Of a DNA stretch of 64,000 nt, positions 1-9,581 are shown in pieces. Below the pieces are notes generated by a model, which saw nothing but the letters and a program-made list of their open reading frames with translations, had not been told where the DNA came from and ran no database searches. Positions within the stretch are counted from its first letter, which is position 1; every line of letters starts with the position of its first letter. The DNA lies in NCBI GenBank assembly GCA_025058345.1, contig JANXEN010000001.1, forward strand, positions 223,358 through 287,357, in the 5' to 3' direction. This stretch comes from Sulfolobales archaeon. Its GTDB lineage: Archaea; Thermoproteota; Thermoprotei_A; Sulfolobales; NBVN01. The translations under genes were made by a program, and so were the position numbers.

Positions 1-2060
1 TCGGGTATAACCCTGAGTTAGCTAGACCTGAGTGGATGGTCATCACAGTACTACCGATCCCACCAATAAGTGTTAGACCTTCAATACTTCTAGAGACGGG
101 CATTAGGTCTGAGGATGACTTAACCCATAAACTCGTAGATATCATTAGAACTAACGATAGGTTAAGGGAAAGCATAAATGCAGGAGCTCCTGAAGTGATT
201 GTAGAGGATTTATGGGACCTACTTCAGTACCATGTCACGACGTACTTCGATAATGAGGTTCCAGGGGTGCCGCCAGCTAAGCATAGGTCTGGGAGAGCTC
301 TGAGGACTTTAGCTCAAAGACTTAGAGGGAAGGAAGGGAGGTTTAGAGGCAATCTCTCTGGGAAGCGTGTTGACTTTTCAGCTAGGACTGTAGTGAGTCC
401 TGACCCCAACTTAAGCATTAACGAGGTCGGCGTTCCTGAGGAGGTGGCTAAAGTATTGACTGTGCCTGAACGTGTCACACGTTGGAATATAGATGAATTA
501 AGGATGCATGTCCTCAACGGCCCGTACAGGCATCCAGGAGCAAATTACGTGATAGATCCGGCAGGGAGGAGGATAGACCTAAGGTACATTAAAGACTTGA
601 AGGCGGTGGCTGAGAATCTAAAGCCTGGATACATAGTTGAGAGACACTTAAAGAACGGGGATGTAGTACTGTTTAACAGACAACCGTCGCTGCATAGAAT
701 GTCAATAATGGCCCACATAGTTAAGGTATTGCCTGGGAGGACTTTCAGGCTTCACCTAGCTGTTTGCCCACCATATAATGCTGACTTCGACGGTGATGAG
801 ATGAACCTCCACGTACCTCAAAGTGAGGAGGCTAGGGCTGAAGCTAGGGTACTTCTACTCGTTCAGGAGCATATACTATCTCCTAGATATGGAGGGCCTA
901 TAATAGGCGGTATTCAAGACTATATAAGTGGTGCTTACCTACTCTCATCTAAAACTACTTTACTCACTAAGGAGCAGGTATCAGATCTTCTTGCGGGTTC
1001 AGGTTATGAAGGACCTATACCTGAACCTGCAATCCTATCGCCGAAGGTTTTGTGGAGTGGGAAGCAAATTATAAGCTTGTTATTACCTGCGGACTTCAAC
1101 CTAAGAGGTAAGGCTAATATATCTGCAGGACCCCTAAGGTGTGAGGACTACGAATGTTTCTGGGATTCTTATGTGGTTGTTAAGATGGGTAAGTTGCTGA
1201 TGGGTGTTTTAGATAAGAAAACTTTAGGGTCTCAGCAGTCTGAAAGCCTCCTTCATTGGATAACTAAGGAATACGGCAATAACTTTGGTAGGAAATTCAT
1301 GGACAACATATTTAAGATGTTTTTAAGGTTTATTGAAATGCGTGGATTTACGATGACTTTAAGTGATGTAGCCCCTCCAAGTAAGGCTGTAGAGGAGATC
1401 AACAACATCGTTGAGGAGGCTAAGAAGAGAGTGTTTGAGCTCATAGAGCAGTATAGGGAAGGTAAGTTAGAACCCATTCCGGGTAGGACTTTAGAGGAGT
1501 CCCTCGAGATTAGGATTATGGAGGTGTTGGCTGACGCCAGAGATAACGCTGGTGAGATCGCTACCCAGTATTTAGATCCATTCAATAACGTATTCATTAT
1601 GGCTAGAACTGGAGCTAGGGGCAACATACTGAACATCACGCAGATGGCAGCAATGTTAGGGCAGCAGTCCGTCAGGGGTGAGAGAATAAGGAGAGGGTAT
1701 GATGTAAGGACATTACCGCACTTCAAACCAGGAGATATAGGCCCTGAAGCCAGGGGATTTGTGAAGAACTCGTTCGTCAATGGCCTAACACCTATTGAGG
1801 TCTTCTTCCATGCGGCAGGAGGTCGTGAAGGGCTTGTAGATACTGCTGTCAGAACATCTCAGAGTGGTTACATGCAGAGAAGGTTAATCAACGCACTTCA
1901 GGACCTTAGGATAGATTACGACTTAACTGTGAGAACACCTAATAACTCTGTAGTCCAATTCCTATACGGTGATGATGGAGTAGATCCGAGTAAGTCTTCC
2001 TACGGGAGTGCAATTAATATTGATAGGATTATCGAGAGAGTGATTGGTTGGAGGTTGTAG
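1..2060 (+). CDS. rpoA1: DNA-directed RNA polymerase subunit A' (5' end cut off by the window)
   Basis: Largest catalytic subunit (N-terminal part) of archaeal RNA polymerase. The reading frame is open from base 3 ([11 protein letters not shown]...), matching the family upstream of the ORF track's ATG at 36, so that ATG is internal and the true start lies before the window. The catalytic magnesium motif [10 protein letters not shown] is near base 778, and the family segments [17 protein letters not shown] and [13 protein letters not shown] precede it. The stop TAG lies 2 bases before rpoA2, the usual A'/A'' split of archaea. First visible gene of the rpoA1-rpoA2-rpl30e-nusA run, presumably transcribed from rpoH/rpoB upstream. 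Confidence 0.97.
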   Translation, partial: GYNPELARPEWMVITVLPIPPISVRPSILLETGIRSEDDLTHKLVDIIRTNDRLRESINAGAPEVIVEDLWDLLQYHVTTYFDNEVPGVPPAKHRSGRALRTLAQRLRGKEGRFRGNLSGKRVDFSARTVVSPDPNLSINEVGVPEEVAKVLTVPERVTRWNIDELRMHVLNGPYRHPGANYVIDPAGRRIDLRYIKDLKAVAENLKPGYIVERHLKNGDVVLFNRQPSLHRMSIMAHIVKVLPGRTFRLHLAVCPPYNADFDGDEMNLHVPQSEEARAEARVLLLVQEHILSPRYGGPIIGGIQDYISGAYLLSSKTTLLTKEQVSDLLAGSGYEGPIPEPAILSPKVLWSGKQIISLLLPADFNLRGKANISAGPLRCEDYECFWDSYVVVKMGKLLMGVLDKKTLGSQQSESLLHWITKEYGNNFGRKFMDNIFKMFLRFIEMRGFTMTLSDVAPPSKAVEEINNIVEEAKKRVFELIEQYREGKLEPIPGRTLEESLEIRIMEVLADARDNAGEIATQYLDPFNNVFIMARTGARGNILNITQMAAMLGQQSVRGERIRRGYDVRTLPHFKPGDIGPEARGFVKNSFVNGLTPIEVFFHAAGGREGLVDTAVRTSQSGYMQRRLINALQDLRIDYDLTVRTPNNSVVQFLYGDDGVDPSKSSYGSAINIDRIIERVIGWRL

Positions 2061-2062
2061 GT

Positions 2063-3244
2063 ATGGGTATTAGTGAGAGTGAACTGCTTGAGATGCTAGA
2101 GCCCGCCAAACAAGTGCTACCGCCTAAGATTTTTGATGAACTTCTAGAGAAGTTAAAGGGGTTAACACTAACTAAGGATGAATTAAGTAAGATAGTTGAA
2201 CTAACTATTAATGAGTACTTAAACGTCTTAGTTGAGCCTGGAGAACCTATAGGTACTGTAGCAGCTCAATCTGTTGGGGAGCCTGGAACTCAGATGACTT
2301 TACGTACATTCCACTACGCAGGTGTTAGGGAGTTAAACGTTACTTTAGGGCTGCCTAGATTAATCGAGTTAGTAGATGCTAGGAAACTGCCTGAGACTCC
2401 AATAATGGTTATATATCTAGATGAGGAGCATAGGTATGATAGGGATAAGGCTTTAGAAGTCGCTAGAAGGATTGAAGCAACAAGGCTTGAAAACGTAATT
2501 GCTAAAGTTGATATAGACTTAGTATCTTCTTCTATGGTTATAGATCTAGATCCTGAGATGATGATTGATAAGGGTGTTGAAACAGATGATGTCGTTAAGG
2601 CTTTAAGTAAGGTCAAAGCAGTTTCCCAGAACGTAAGTGTTGATGAAAATGATAGCAATAGGATCTACGTGCAGGTGCCACCTAACTACGACTTCATGAA
2701 GATCCAGAAGCTGCGGGACAGAATACTAAAGATTAAGCTGAAAGGTATTAAAGGGATAAATAGGGTTATAGTTCAGCGGAGGGGTAATGAATACGTGCTA
2801 ATAACAGATGGGACTAACTTAGAAGCAGTCCTCAAAGTTGATGGCGTAGATGTGAGGAGGGTCTTCACTAATAGTGTTTACGAAGTTGAAAACGTACTCG
2901 GCATTGAGGCAGCTAGACAGGCGTTGGTCAATGAAATACATAACGTCCTTGAGGAGCAGGGATTAGACGTCGACATGAGGCACGTTATGTTAATTGCGGA
3001 TATGATGACTTTAACGGGTTCTGTGAAGCAGATCGGTAGGCATGGAATAGCTGGTGAGAAGACAAGCGTCTTAGCTAGGGCATCATTTGAGGTAACTGTT
3101 AAGCATTTATTTGATGCGTCGGCTAGAGGAGAATTAGATGAGCTTAAAGGTGTTGCAGAGAATGTTATAATAGGGCAGCTAGTCCCTGTAGGTACAAACC
3201 TAGTCAACCTAGCAATGAATCCAACACTAGCTAGGCCTAAATGA
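2063..3244 (+). CDS. rpoA2: DNA-directed RNA polymerase subunit A''
   Basis: C-terminal part of the largest RNA polymerase subunit, about 393 residues, the usual length. The trigger-loop region AQSVGEPGTQMTLRTFHYAG is plain near residue 75, and the conserved C-terminal part contains LTGSVKQIGRHGIAGEKTS. The track starts at a TTG (2048) inside rpoA1; the ATG at 2063, two bases after the rpoA1 stop, is a better start (MGISESELLEML). The stop is followed almost at once by rpl30e, so it is co-transcribed. No intein or frameshift seen. Confidence 0.97.
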   Translation: MGISESELLEMLEPAKQVLPPKIFDELLEKLKGLTLTKDELSKIVELTINEYLNVLVEPGEPIGTVAAQSVGEPGTQMTLRTFHYAGVRELNVTLGLPRLIELVDARKLPETPIMVIYLDEEHRYDRDKALEVARRIEATRLENVIAKVDIDLVSSSMVIDLDPEMMIDKGVETDDVVKALSKVKAVSQNVSVDENDSNRIYVQVPPNYDFMKIQKLRDRILKIKLKGIKGINRVIVQRRGNEYVLITDGTNLEAVLKVDGVDVRRVFTNSVYEVENVLGIEAARQALVNEIHNVLEEQGLDVDMRHVMLIADMMTLTGSVKQIGRHGIAGEKTSVLARASFEVTVKHLFDASARGELDELKGVAENVIIGQLVPVGTNLVNLAMNPTLARPK

Positions 3245-3255
3245 GGTGGGTGGAG

Positions 3256-3573
3256 ATGTCATCTGTTTCAAGAGATCTGGAAAACGAGATAAAAAACGTA
3301 TTAAAATCAGGTAAGGCTGTATTAGGGATAAATAGGTCTTTGAAGGCTGTAATGCTAGGTAGGGCTAAAGCAGTTATAGTAGCTAGTAAGATACCGAAGA
3401 ATTACGATGATGATATTAGAAGGTACGCTAACCTAAGCGGTATACCTGTCATAAACTTCTCAGGAAGTAGTAGGGACTTAGGCTTAGTGTGCGGTAAGCC
3501 ATTCCCCGTATCAGCTATCGCCATATTAGACTTAGGGGGTAGTAAGTTATTAGAACTTTCTCAGTCTGGGTGA
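3256..3573 (+). CDS. rpl30e: Ribosomal protein L30e
   Basis: Small large-subunit ribosomal protein, about 105 residues. The L30e/L7Ae-type fold shows in LKSGKAVLGINRSLKAVMLG and in the C-terminal hydrophobic strand AIAILDLGGSKLLEL. The track starts at 3241, where ATGA overlaps the rpoA2 stop, but the ATG at 3256 (MSSVSRDLENEI) has a good GGTGG ribosome binding site just upstream (gaggtgggtggag). Placement between rpoA2 and nusA is the standard archaeal order. Confidence 0.93.
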   Translation: MSSVSRDLENEIKNVLKSGKAVLGINRSLKAVMLGRAKAVIVASKIPKNYDDDIRRYANLSGIPVINFSGSSRDLGLVCGKPFPVSAIAILDLGGSKLLELSQSG

Positions 3574-3579
3574 TGATTG

Positions 3580-4014
3580 ATGCCTGAAGTTAAGATAACT
3601 TCTGAGGAGTTAAGGTATATAGCGTTGCTCCAAGACCTAACAGGTGTTTCAGTAAATGACTGCATAGTTGATGAGGAAGGTAATTCAATAATATACATCG
3701 TCTCACCGGGACATGCTGGGTTAGCAGTAGGTAAGGGAGGAGTTAACGTTAAAAGGCTTTCCAAGATCTTAGGTAAGAGAATAGAAATAGTTGAGTATGC
3801 TGACAATCTGGAGGACTTAGTTCGTAACGTCTTCCTACCTGCTAGGGTTTTAAGCACTAGATTAGTAACATCTCTAAACGGTAAGAAGATCTTATACGTT
3901 ACTGTAGACCCTAAGGATAAAGGTGTTGCGATCGGTAAGGACGGGAGAAACGTGATTAAAGCTAAATTAGTTTTGAAGAGGTACTACGATATTGAATCCG
4001 TCAGCATTGTTTAA
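3580..4014 (+). CDS. nusA: Transcription termination/antitermination factor NusA (archaeal, KH domains)
   Basis: RNA-binding protein of about 144 residues made of two KH domains, the short archaeal form lacking the bacterial N-terminal and S1 domains. GXXG-type loops are visible in GLAVGKGGVNVKRL (first KH) and GVAIGKDGRNVIKAK (second KH). The preferred start is the ATG at 3580 (MPEVKITSEELRY) rather than the TTG at 3577. It follows rpl30e by a few bases and ends the polymerase operon; a T-rich run and a possible TATA element lie between it and rps12. Confidence 0.94.
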   Translation: MPEVKITSEELRYIALLQDLTGVSVNDCIVDEEGNSIIYIVSPGHAGLAVGKGGVNVKRLSKILGKRIEIVEYADNLEDLVRNVFLPARVLSTRLVTSLNGKKILYVTVDPKDKGVAIGKDGRNVIKAKLVLKRYYDIESVSIV

Positions 4015-4015
4015 T

Positions 4016-4030
4016 AATCTTTTTAAAGTA
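4016..4030 (+). promoter_or_regulatory. Possible terminator/TATA element between nusA and rps12
   Basis: The 46-base gap holds aatctttttaaagta. The run of T could end the polymerase transcript, and tttttaaa resembles an archaeal TATA box about 35 bases before the rps12 ATG. This is inferred from sequence only. Confidence 0.35.
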
Positions 4031-4060
4031 AGTAGTAAGAACTCCTAAAGGTAGTTTGGA

Positions 4061-4504
4061 ATGCCAGGTAAGAAAGCACCAAGCGGTCTGTACGCAGCTA
4101 GGAAGCTGTCTATAAAGAGGCTTAAATTTAGGTGGAGTCAGAGGGAGTTTAGGGTTAGGATGATGAAGATTAAGGAAAAGTACGATCCTTTAGAAGGTTC
4201 CCCTATGGCTAGAGGTATAGTGTTAGAGAAAGTGGGTGTAGAATCACGTCAGCCGAATTCAGCACTGAGGAAATGCGTTAGAGTTCAGTTAGTTAAGAAT
4301 GGTAAAGTAGTGACTGCATTCGTACCTTACGATGGTGGTATAACGTTTATTGACGAACATGATGAGGTTTTAATTGCCGGCATAGGCGGTACTAGAGGTA
4401 AGTCTATGGGTGATTTACCTGGAGTTAGGTATAAGGTGGTTGCTGTTAATGGTGTTTCCCTCACTGAGTTACTGAAAGGGAAGAAACAGAAACCTGTTAG
4501 GTAG
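4061..4504 (+). CDS. rps12: Ribosomal protein S12
   Basis: Decoding-centre protein of the small subunit, 147 residues, archaeal length. The universally conserved segment around the decoding-site Pro-Asn-Ser-Ala is present as [19 protein letters not shown], followed by the conserved [19 protein letters not shown] region near the C-terminus. It starts with ATG at 4061 ([16 protein letters not shown]) and is followed 15 bases later by rps7, the classic str-operon pair. Confidence 0.97.
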   Translation: MPGKKAPSGLYAARKLSIKRLKFRWSQREFRVRMMKIKEKYDPLEGSPMARGIVLEKVGVESRQPNSALRKCVRVQLVKNGKVVTAFVPYDGGITFIDEHDEVLIAGIGGTRGKSMGDLPGVRYKVVAVNGVSLTELLKGKKQKPVR

Positions 4505-4519
4505 TTGAGATGATCAGTC

Positions 4520-5119
4520 ATGAGTAAACAAGTAGATACAACTACTTCACCACCAAACCTCCCAGTAGTGTTTAGTAAGTGGCCTTACGAAGGAATAATA
4601 GTTAGAGATCCAAGCCTTAAGAAATACATATCGTTAAGACCTGCGTACTTACCGCATACAGGAGGAAGGCACGAGCACCGGAGATTCGGTAAAGCTGAAG
4701 CACCTATTGTTGAGAGGTTGATCAATAAGCTCATGAGACCTGGAAGAAATACTGGTAAGAAGCACCTTGCCTACAACATCGTAAAGACCGCCTTCGAATT
4801 AGTGAATTTAAAAACTGGTGAGAACCCTATTCAGATCCTTGTGAGGGCTATTGAAAACGTAGCGCCGCGTGAGGAGACAACTAGAATTATGTACGGTGGC
4901 ATAATCTACCACGTAGCTGTTGATGTAGCACCGCAGAGGAGGGTTGATATAGCTTTAAAGAACTTAGTTGATGGAGCGAAGTCAGCATCTTTCCGAAGTC
5001 AAAAATCTATTGAGGAATGTCTAGCTGACGAGTTAATAGCGGCAGCTAGTAATGACCCGAAGAGTTACGCGGTTGCTAAGAAGGAAGAAGTGGAGAGAAT
5101 AGCTCTTAGTTCGAGGTAG
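4520..5119 (+). CDS. rps7: Ribosomal protein S7
   Basis: Small-subunit head protein that nucleates assembly on the 3' domain of 16S rRNA. It has 199 residues, with an archaeal N-terminal extension before the core ([20 protein letters not shown]) and the conserved [25 protein letters not shown]. The C-terminus [16 protein letters not shown] fits the archaeal family. The ATG at 4520 follows rps12 by 15 bases with a ttgagatgatc spacer. EF-1alpha and S10, often next in archaea, do not follow here; an AbrB-type gene does. Confidence 0.96.
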   Translation: MSKQVDTTTSPPNLPVVFSKWPYEGIIVRDPSLKKYISLRPAYLPHTGGRHEHRRFGKAEAPIVERLINKLMRPGRNTGKKHLAYNIVKTAFELVNLKTGENPIQILVRAIENVAPREETTRIMYGGIIYHVAVDVAPQRRVDIALKNLVDGAKSASFRSQKSIEECLADELIAAASNDPKSYAVAKKEEVERIALSSR

Positions 5120-5161
5120 TAGATCTAAACAACTCTCAGCTTTATTCGTTGGTAGTACATA

Positions 5162-5545
5162 ATGGATAGCATCAAGGCAATAGTTAAAATAGACAGTAAG
5201 GGTAGGGTTACAATACCCCAGCATATAAGGGAACCACTAGGTATAGGTCTCGGTACTTATTTTGAAGTGGTTGCTGATTTAGAAAAAAAGCAGTTAGTGA
5301 TGAAACCGTTGTTTAAAGGTAGGGCTGAGGGACTCATTGTTGAGGTTAAGGTCAGGTTAGAAGAGCTTAAGGATTTAGAGGCAGTAATTAACTCATGTAT
5401 AGGCAGTGGTTATGACATCATATCTCTAAACTGCTTACATGGGGGAACGTATGAATGCGTCTTAAATGTGTATGCTATAGATTACGTGCAGGTAAATAAA
5501 TTAAGAGAATTGCTGGGTAGATACGTTATATCCATCAATCCTTAA
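5162..5545 (+). CDS. AbrB/SpoVT-type regulator with C-terminal ACT-like domain
   Basis: 127 residues. The N-terminal 45 residues form a swapped-hairpin AbrB DNA-binding domain (AIVKIDSKGRVTIPQHIREP). The rest (LIVEVKVRLEELKDLEAVINSCIGSGYDI...) looks like an ACT-type ligand-sensing fold, inferred from the alternating pattern and the glycine before the second strand. Probably a DNA-binding regulator, with target unknown. It lies 42 bases after rps7 on the same strand and could be read through from the ribosomal operon, or act on the alcohol dehydrogenase gene downstream. Confidence 0.75.
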   Translation: MDSIKAIVKIDSKGRVTIPQHIREPLGIGLGTYFEVVADLEKKQLVMKPLFKGRAEGLIVEVKVRLEELKDLEAVINSCIGSGYDIISLNCLHGGTYECVLNVYAIDYVQVNKLRELLGRYVISINP

Positions 5546-5629
5546 GCATGTCTTAGATAAAAGTAATTAATCAATGTTGGCCGCCTCATACCATCTAACT
5601 TATATAGGTTGTGTGAGTAACTTTCATAG

Positions 5630-5665
5630 ACATTTATATTTTTTATCTAGTACCTTATAATTCGG
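5630..5665 (+). promoter_or_regulatory. Promoter region of the iron alcohol dehydrogenase gene
   Basis: The 131-base gap after the AbrB gene contains an A/T-rich element (catttatattttttatct) about 35-45 bases before the ATG at 5677, consistent with an archaeal TATA box. A partly symmetric aacttatataggtt lies about 60 bases upstream of the start codon. Inference from sequence only. Confidence 0.4.
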
Positions 5666-5676
5666 GGTTTAAGTCC

Positions 5677-6885
5677 ATGTACTCCATACATAAGTTAACT
5701 TCAACTCCTACGTACTTCTTTATGCCTAAGAGGATAGTGTTTGAAGTTAATGGAGCTTTAAAGTTAGGTAATGAGCTTCAACTCCTGGGTGTTGAGAAGG
5801 GTTCTAAGGTCTTCTTAGTTTTAGATCCAGCTATTAAGGGGTTAGAACACCCTCTCAAGACAGTTAAGAGTTTGGAGGAAAGCGGTTATGTAGTTGATGT
5901 ATATACTGATGTTGAGTACGAGCCCACTATAGAATGTTTGAAGAGAGCTGTCAGTTACGTAAGAAATGATGATTTTAAGGCCGTCGTAGGTATTGGCGGA
6001 GGATCTACGTTAGATATAGCTAAGGTTAGTGCTGCAGCTAAGGATAACCCCAACCGAAATGTTGAGGAGTTCATCGGAATGGATAAAATACCTAAGAGAG
6101 TGACCCCTATAATTGCCTTACCAACTACGGCAGGTACCGCATCTGAAGTGAGTAGATTTACAGTGTTTACGAGAGGTGTAGGTAAGGTAGGAATTAACGG
6201 CTATAACGTCCTTCCAGACATCGCTGTTGTTGACCCCGTATTCACCTACACGTTACCACCTAAGGTTACTGCAGGCACTGGTCTTGATGCCTTAAGCCAT
6301 GCAGTAGAGGGTATGATATCTTTAGACGCAACCCCTATGTCAGATGCCTTAGGATTTATTGCAGTGGAGTTAGTGTTCAAGTATTTGAGGAGGGCGTATT
6401 ATAGAGGAAGCGACGTTGAAGCAAGGTACTTTATGTCATTAGCTGCAACTTCAGCAGGTGCGCCATTAAACATTGGAAGGGCTATACTTGGACACAGCAT
6501 CTCGCAGACGTTCGGACCTCAATTTAAGGTACATCACGGAACAGCATGCGGTATGGTACTACCCTATATAATGGAGTTCTACTTGCCGGCAGTTCCTGAG
6601 AAGTTAGCGGCAATAGCTAAGGCTGCAGGTGTAGATACGTCTGGTATGAAGATAAAGGACGCAGCTGAGGAAGCTGTCAAAGCTACTTGGAAGTTAGTTG
6701 AGGATTTGGATGTACCGCTAAGTCTTAGAGATGTAGGGATTTCTAAATCAGATTTAGAGACACTAGCGGAGAGGAGTGTTAAGGAGTGGCCTAGGCCTAA
6801 CAGTCCAATAGAGTTAACTAAGGAAAGAGTGTTAAAAGTAGTTGAAGCAATGTATGAAGGAAGATTAATGAAAATCAAGACTTAA
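5677..6885 (+). CDS. Iron-containing (group III) alcohol dehydrogenase
   Basis: 402-residue NAD(P)-dependent alcohol/aldehyde oxidoreductase. The nucleotide-binding GIGGGSTLDIAK is near residue 105. Metal-ligand positions of the family are visible as D and H in GLDALSHAVEG, H in LGHSISQTF and H in VHHGTACGMVLPY. The substrate cannot be told from sequence; in a fermentative archaeon it may interconvert aldehydes and alcohols alongside the aldehyde ferredoxin oxidoreductase at 56 kb. It stands alone with its own upstream A/T-rich promoter. Confidence 0.9.
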   Translation: MYSIHKLTSTPTYFFMPKRIVFEVNGALKLGNELQLLGVEKGSKVFLVLDPAIKGLEHPLKTVKSLEESGYVVDVYTDVEYEPTIECLKRAVSYVRNDDFKAVVGIGGGSTLDIAKVSAAAKDNPNRNVEEFIGMDKIPKRVTPIIALPTTAGTASEVSRFTVFTRGVGKVGINGYNVLPDIAVVDPVFTYTLPPKVTAGTGLDALSHAVEGMISLDATPMSDALGFIAVELVFKYLRRAYYRGSDVEARYFMSLAATSAGAPLNIGRAILGHSISQTFGPQFKVHHGTACGMVLPYIMEFYLPAVPEKLAAIAKAAGVDTSGMKIKDAAEEAVKATWKLVEDLDVPLSLRDVGISKSDLETLAERSVKEWPRPNSPIELTKERVLKVVEAMYEGRLMKIKT

Positions 6886-7091
6886 GCACCTTTAAGGAAA
6901 TAATAACAGTACTACTTCAATATATCAGTATAATTAAATCAATTTTATTGTAGTCGACTCTTCCTTCAGTATATTTTGCAGCTGAAGTACTTTCAAAAAT
7001 CCTTCCTTAAATTTAAGTTCCCTAATCACTGAGATGGTTAGGGATTTAAAGATAAAAACCTTTATTTTCTTCTAAAAGGTATTTACCTTAA

Positions 7092-7316
7092 TTACGTTGA
7101 TATCGAGAAAGTTGGACATGAATTCTTAGCAGTTTCTACACAATCCTTCAGCGATTCATCTACTTCCCCTTCAGTGGCCTTACCCCCTACTCTGTATTGG
7201 CTCACTATTTGAGTCTTCCCATCCCCCGCTGCCTCAAACACCTGTGGACATAATGAATAACAAACACCGCAAGCTATACATGTATCCTGATTTACGCTGA
7301 TCTTTAAGCCTGCCAT
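7092..7316 (-). CDS. Single-cluster [4Fe-4S] ferredoxin
   Basis: 74-residue soluble electron carrier. The motif CIACGVCYSLCPQVF near the N-terminus and the C-terminal NSCPTFSI supply the cluster ligands. The two further cysteines (in SLCP and KDCVETAKNSC) match the disulfide pair of Thermococcus-type monocluster ferredoxins. It is a likely partner for ferredoxin-linked enzymes such as the AOR in this window. Transcribed leftward as a single gene; A/T-rich DNA follows its 3' end with nothing else recognised. Confidence 0.88.
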   Translation of the reverse strand: MAGLKISVNQDTCIACGVCYSLCPQVFEAAGDGKTQIVSQYRVGGKATEGEVDESLKDCVETAKNSCPTFSIST

Positions 7317-7421
7317 ACTTACTACCTCAAATTACTAGATGAGTTAGGTAAAATAAATTTTATCTCTATTCAGCTTTAACACTCTAAAATTTAAAAAGTG
7401 TATTAAATAAATACTAATTTA

Positions 7422-7498
7422 GGGCCCGTAGCTCAGCCAGGTAGAGCGCCGGGCTCATAACCCGGTGGTCCGGGGTTCGAATCCCCGCGGGCCCACCA
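7422..7498 (+). tRNA. tRNA with CAU anticodon (probably Ile2, possibly Met), 3' CCA encoded
   Basis: Complete cloverleaf: acceptor gggcccg/cgggccc, D arm gctcagccaggtagagc, anticodon stem-loop ccggg-ctcataa-cccgg, T arm cgggg-ttcgaat-cccc(g). Discriminator A and an encoded CCA. No intron. The first pair is G-C, unlike the A-U typical of archaeal initiators. A second CAU gene with an intron lies at 30.9 kb and looks like elongator Met, so this one is most likely the lysidine/agmatidine-type tRNA-Ile. A TATA-like tttaaaaag lies about 25 bases upstream. Confidence 0.93.
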
Positions 7499-7500
7499 CC

Positions 7501-8415
7501 CTAGATAGTTGATACTATAAGTCTGAACTTCTCAAGCAGTTTTAGTGAATCTTCAGCAAATAAGTAAATTAGGTGCTCAAATCCCGGAGGGCCTAAGTCA
7601 ATCACAGCATCTGGGCTGGATTTCAACTTCCTTAATTCTTTAGAAACCAATTCAACTATGGTTTCTAAGGTTCTGTATTCGTAAGGACCTATCCTCACAA
7701 CATTCATCTTAAGTTTATTTAGCGAATTCTCTAACTCCTTAGAATATTTTATGTTTGCTGCACTTCTAATGTTTGGGAAGTACTTCATCACCTCTAGGAG
7801 TATCGTCGCCATGAACCTGCTGCTACCGTATGTTGGCTGGGATACAGCCTTAACGGTGTTAAACACCTTAACTATACGTCCCGGTATTCCAACCACTTCG
7901 AAAATAGTTTTTGCGTTAGGTCTAGCCTCCACTATGTTCATCCCAACTTCAGGAACTAATACCATGACGTCTCTCATGGTCTCTAAGTTTTCTAGAGCGT
8001 ACTTAACCCTCTGGACGACTTCATCACTAACACCTGGAGTTAAGTAGTAGCATATGTTGCAGTTCTCTAATCCACGAACCAGCCTCCTATGCGCGTTACA
8101 TAGCTTACCATCCTTAAGTTTAGTAAGTAGGAATATCGTTAGGTATGATGTAGCATCACCTAACCTCCTACCAATGATGTAATTACTGACAACCTCAATC
8201 ACATCCTTTACTTCAGCTTCGTCAAGACCTAATTCCTTAAGCTTTGACATATAGTAATGTTGTTCCTTAGATAGGTATTTAGATATTAATGCTTGTGATA
8301 CGCATAGTGCTTTAGCTACTTGCCTCTGGCTCAGTCCTTTATTACTTAAGCTCCACGCAAATAGTGCTTTAATGTAAGGTAACACACTATTTACGACATC
8401 AAAGGGGGTAGACAA
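7501..8415 (-). CDS. thiR: HTH-ThiN domain regulator, ThiR-like
   Basis: 304 residues. The N-terminal helix-turn-helix (LSQRQVAKALCVSQALISKY) is joined to a C-terminal ThiN domain recognised by NIRSAANIKYSKELE and DLGPPGFEHLIYLF. In archaea this architecture is the thiamine-phosphate-sensing repressor ThiR; ThiN alone is a thiamine-phosphate synthase domain usually fused to ThiD. No thiamine gene lies in the window, so its targets are elsewhere. It ends 3 bases from the tRNA and lies 27 bases downstream of the TFB gene, with which it may be co-transcribed. Confidence 0.8.
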   Translation of the reverse strand: MSTPFDVVNSVLPYIKALFAWSLSNKGLSQRQVAKALCVSQALISKYLSKEQHYYMSKLKELGLDEAEVKDVIEVVSNYIIGRRLGDATSYLTIFLLTKLKDGKLCNAHRRLVRGLENCNICYYLTPGVSDEVVQRVKYALENLETMRDVMVLVPEVGMNIVEARPNAKTIFEVVGIPGRIVKVFNTVKAVSQPTYGSSRFMATILLEVMKYFPNIRSAANIKYSKELENSLNKLKMNVVRIGPYEYRTLETIVELVSKELRKLKSSPDAVIDLGPPGFEHLIYLFAEDSLKLLEKFRLIVSTI

Positions 8416-8441
8416 TTAAGGCACCAGGTAATTAGTAGTTG

Positions 8442-9353
8442 TTATTGAGGGACATCGATCTTTAAGTAAGTGGTTAATTCTTTATATCTATTCCTGACGG
8501 TTACTTCGGTGACTCCCGCTACTTGTGCTACATCTTTTTGTGTTCTCCTCTCATCAAGCATCTGAGCTGCGATGTAGACTGCTGCAGCTGCTAAGCCTGC
8601 AGGGTCCTTACCTGCGGTTAAGCCTGACTCCTTAGCTTCTTCAATTAAGTCTATAGCCTTCTTAACAACGCTTCCGCTTAATCCTAATGCTGAGGCAATC
8701 CTAGGAACGAAGTCGGAAGGGTCGGATATAGGTATCTTAATACCTAATTCCCTAACTAGAAGTCGATAGCATCGAGCAACCTCCTTCTTACTAGTTTTAG
8801 TGTACTGAGATATCTCATCTAATGTCCTAGGTATCTTGTAAACCCTACAAGCAACGTATAGAGCTGCAGCAACGATTGACTCAATAGCTCTACCCCTCAC
8901 AGCCCCCTTCTCAACAGCCTTCCTATATATAGATGCCGCATGTTCTTTAACAGCCCTAGGTAAACCTAACTGATCGGCTATTCTTTCCAACTCAGCAGCT
9001 GCCTGAGTTATATTTCTATCAATACTGTCCTGTATCCTAGTCCTGATCTGCCACTTCCTCCACCTCATAACCTCTAACCTCCTCTTCAACTCTAACCTCT
9101 TACCCATAGCATCTCTATCTCTCCAATCAATAACCGTTGACAACCCTCCATCATGGATTGTAGGAGATAATGGAGAACCAGTTCTACTACGTTTATCTCT
9201 TTCCTCAGGGGTAAAAGCCCTCCACTCAGGGCCCTGATCTATTACTCTCTCCTCAATAACCTCACCGGTATTTAGGCAGATATACTCACCCCTACTTTCA
9301 TCATAAATTATTTTATCGGGCGGACATTTAGAGTCTACAACCTTCTCGGGCAT
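8442..9353 (-). CDS. tfb: Transcription initiation factor TFB (TFIIB homologue)
   Basis: About 303 residues with two cyclin-fold repeats ([37 protein letters not shown]) and a terminal HTH ([17 protein letters not shown]). The B-reader region [19 protein letters not shown] is intact. The N-terminal ribbon is degenerate: CPPD and CLNT stand where CxxC pairs are usual. From memory Sulfolobus TFB1 is similar, so this is a lineage trait, not decay. The start is set by GAGGTGA 5 bases before the ATG at 9353; the track's start at 9362 is a GTG inside that site. Upstream TATA-like elements overlap gtttaaaaagg. Confidence 0.95.
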   Translation of the reverse strand: MPEKVVDSKCPPDKIIYDESRGEYICLNTGEVIEERVIDQGPEWRAFTPEERDKRSRTGSPLSPTIHDGGLSTVIDWRDRDAMGKRLELKRRLEVMRWRKWQIRTRIQDSIDRNITQAAAELERIADQLGLPRAVKEHAASIYRKAVEKGAVRGRAIESIVAAALYVACRVYKIPRTLDEISQYTKTSKKEVARCYRLLVRELGIKIPISDPSDFVPRIASALGLSGSVVKKAIDLIEEAKESGLTAGKDPAGLAAAAVYIAAQMLDERRTQKDVAQVAGVTEVTVRNRYKELTTYLKIDVPQ

Positions 9354-9481
9354 GAACATCACCTCATATAAGTAACATATTTAAACCTTACTACCTTTTT
9401 AAACTTTACGTTATACTACTTATAAATCTTAATGAAAATAAGAAATACTTAAAAACACCCAACACCAAGAAATTACTGAAA

Positions 9482-9555
9482 GCCGCCGTAGCTCAGCCTG
9501 GTAGAGCGCCGGCCTTGTAAGCCGGAAGTCGCGGGTTCGAATCCCGCCGGCGGCT
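9482..9555 (+). tRNA. tRNA-Thr (UGU)
   Basis: Cloverleaf: acceptor gccgccg/cggcggc, D arm gctcagcctggtagagc, anticodon stem-loop ccggc-cttgtaa-gccgg giving anticodon TGT, T arm cgggttcgaatcccg. The discriminator T is the archaeal threonine identity base. No intron and no encoded CCA. Its body closely resembles the intron-containing tRNA-Thr(GGU) at 17.5 kb. Confidence 0.95.
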
Positions 9556-9581
9556 CTAATACAAGTCATTAATTAAATTTC

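Noticed and set aside
1253-1780. Minus-strand ORF of 175 residues inside rpoA1
   Set aside because: It is the antisense shadow of a conserved RNA polymerase gene.
7422-7498. Initiator tRNA-Met
   Set aside because: The first acceptor pair is G-C rather than A-U; Ile2 or elongator Met are more likely despite GC pairs in the anticodon stem.
8442-9362. TFB zinc ribbon loss as a damaged gene
   Set aside because: The reading frame is intact, and as I recall the CPPD form occurs in Sulfolobus TFB1, so it is a lineage feature.
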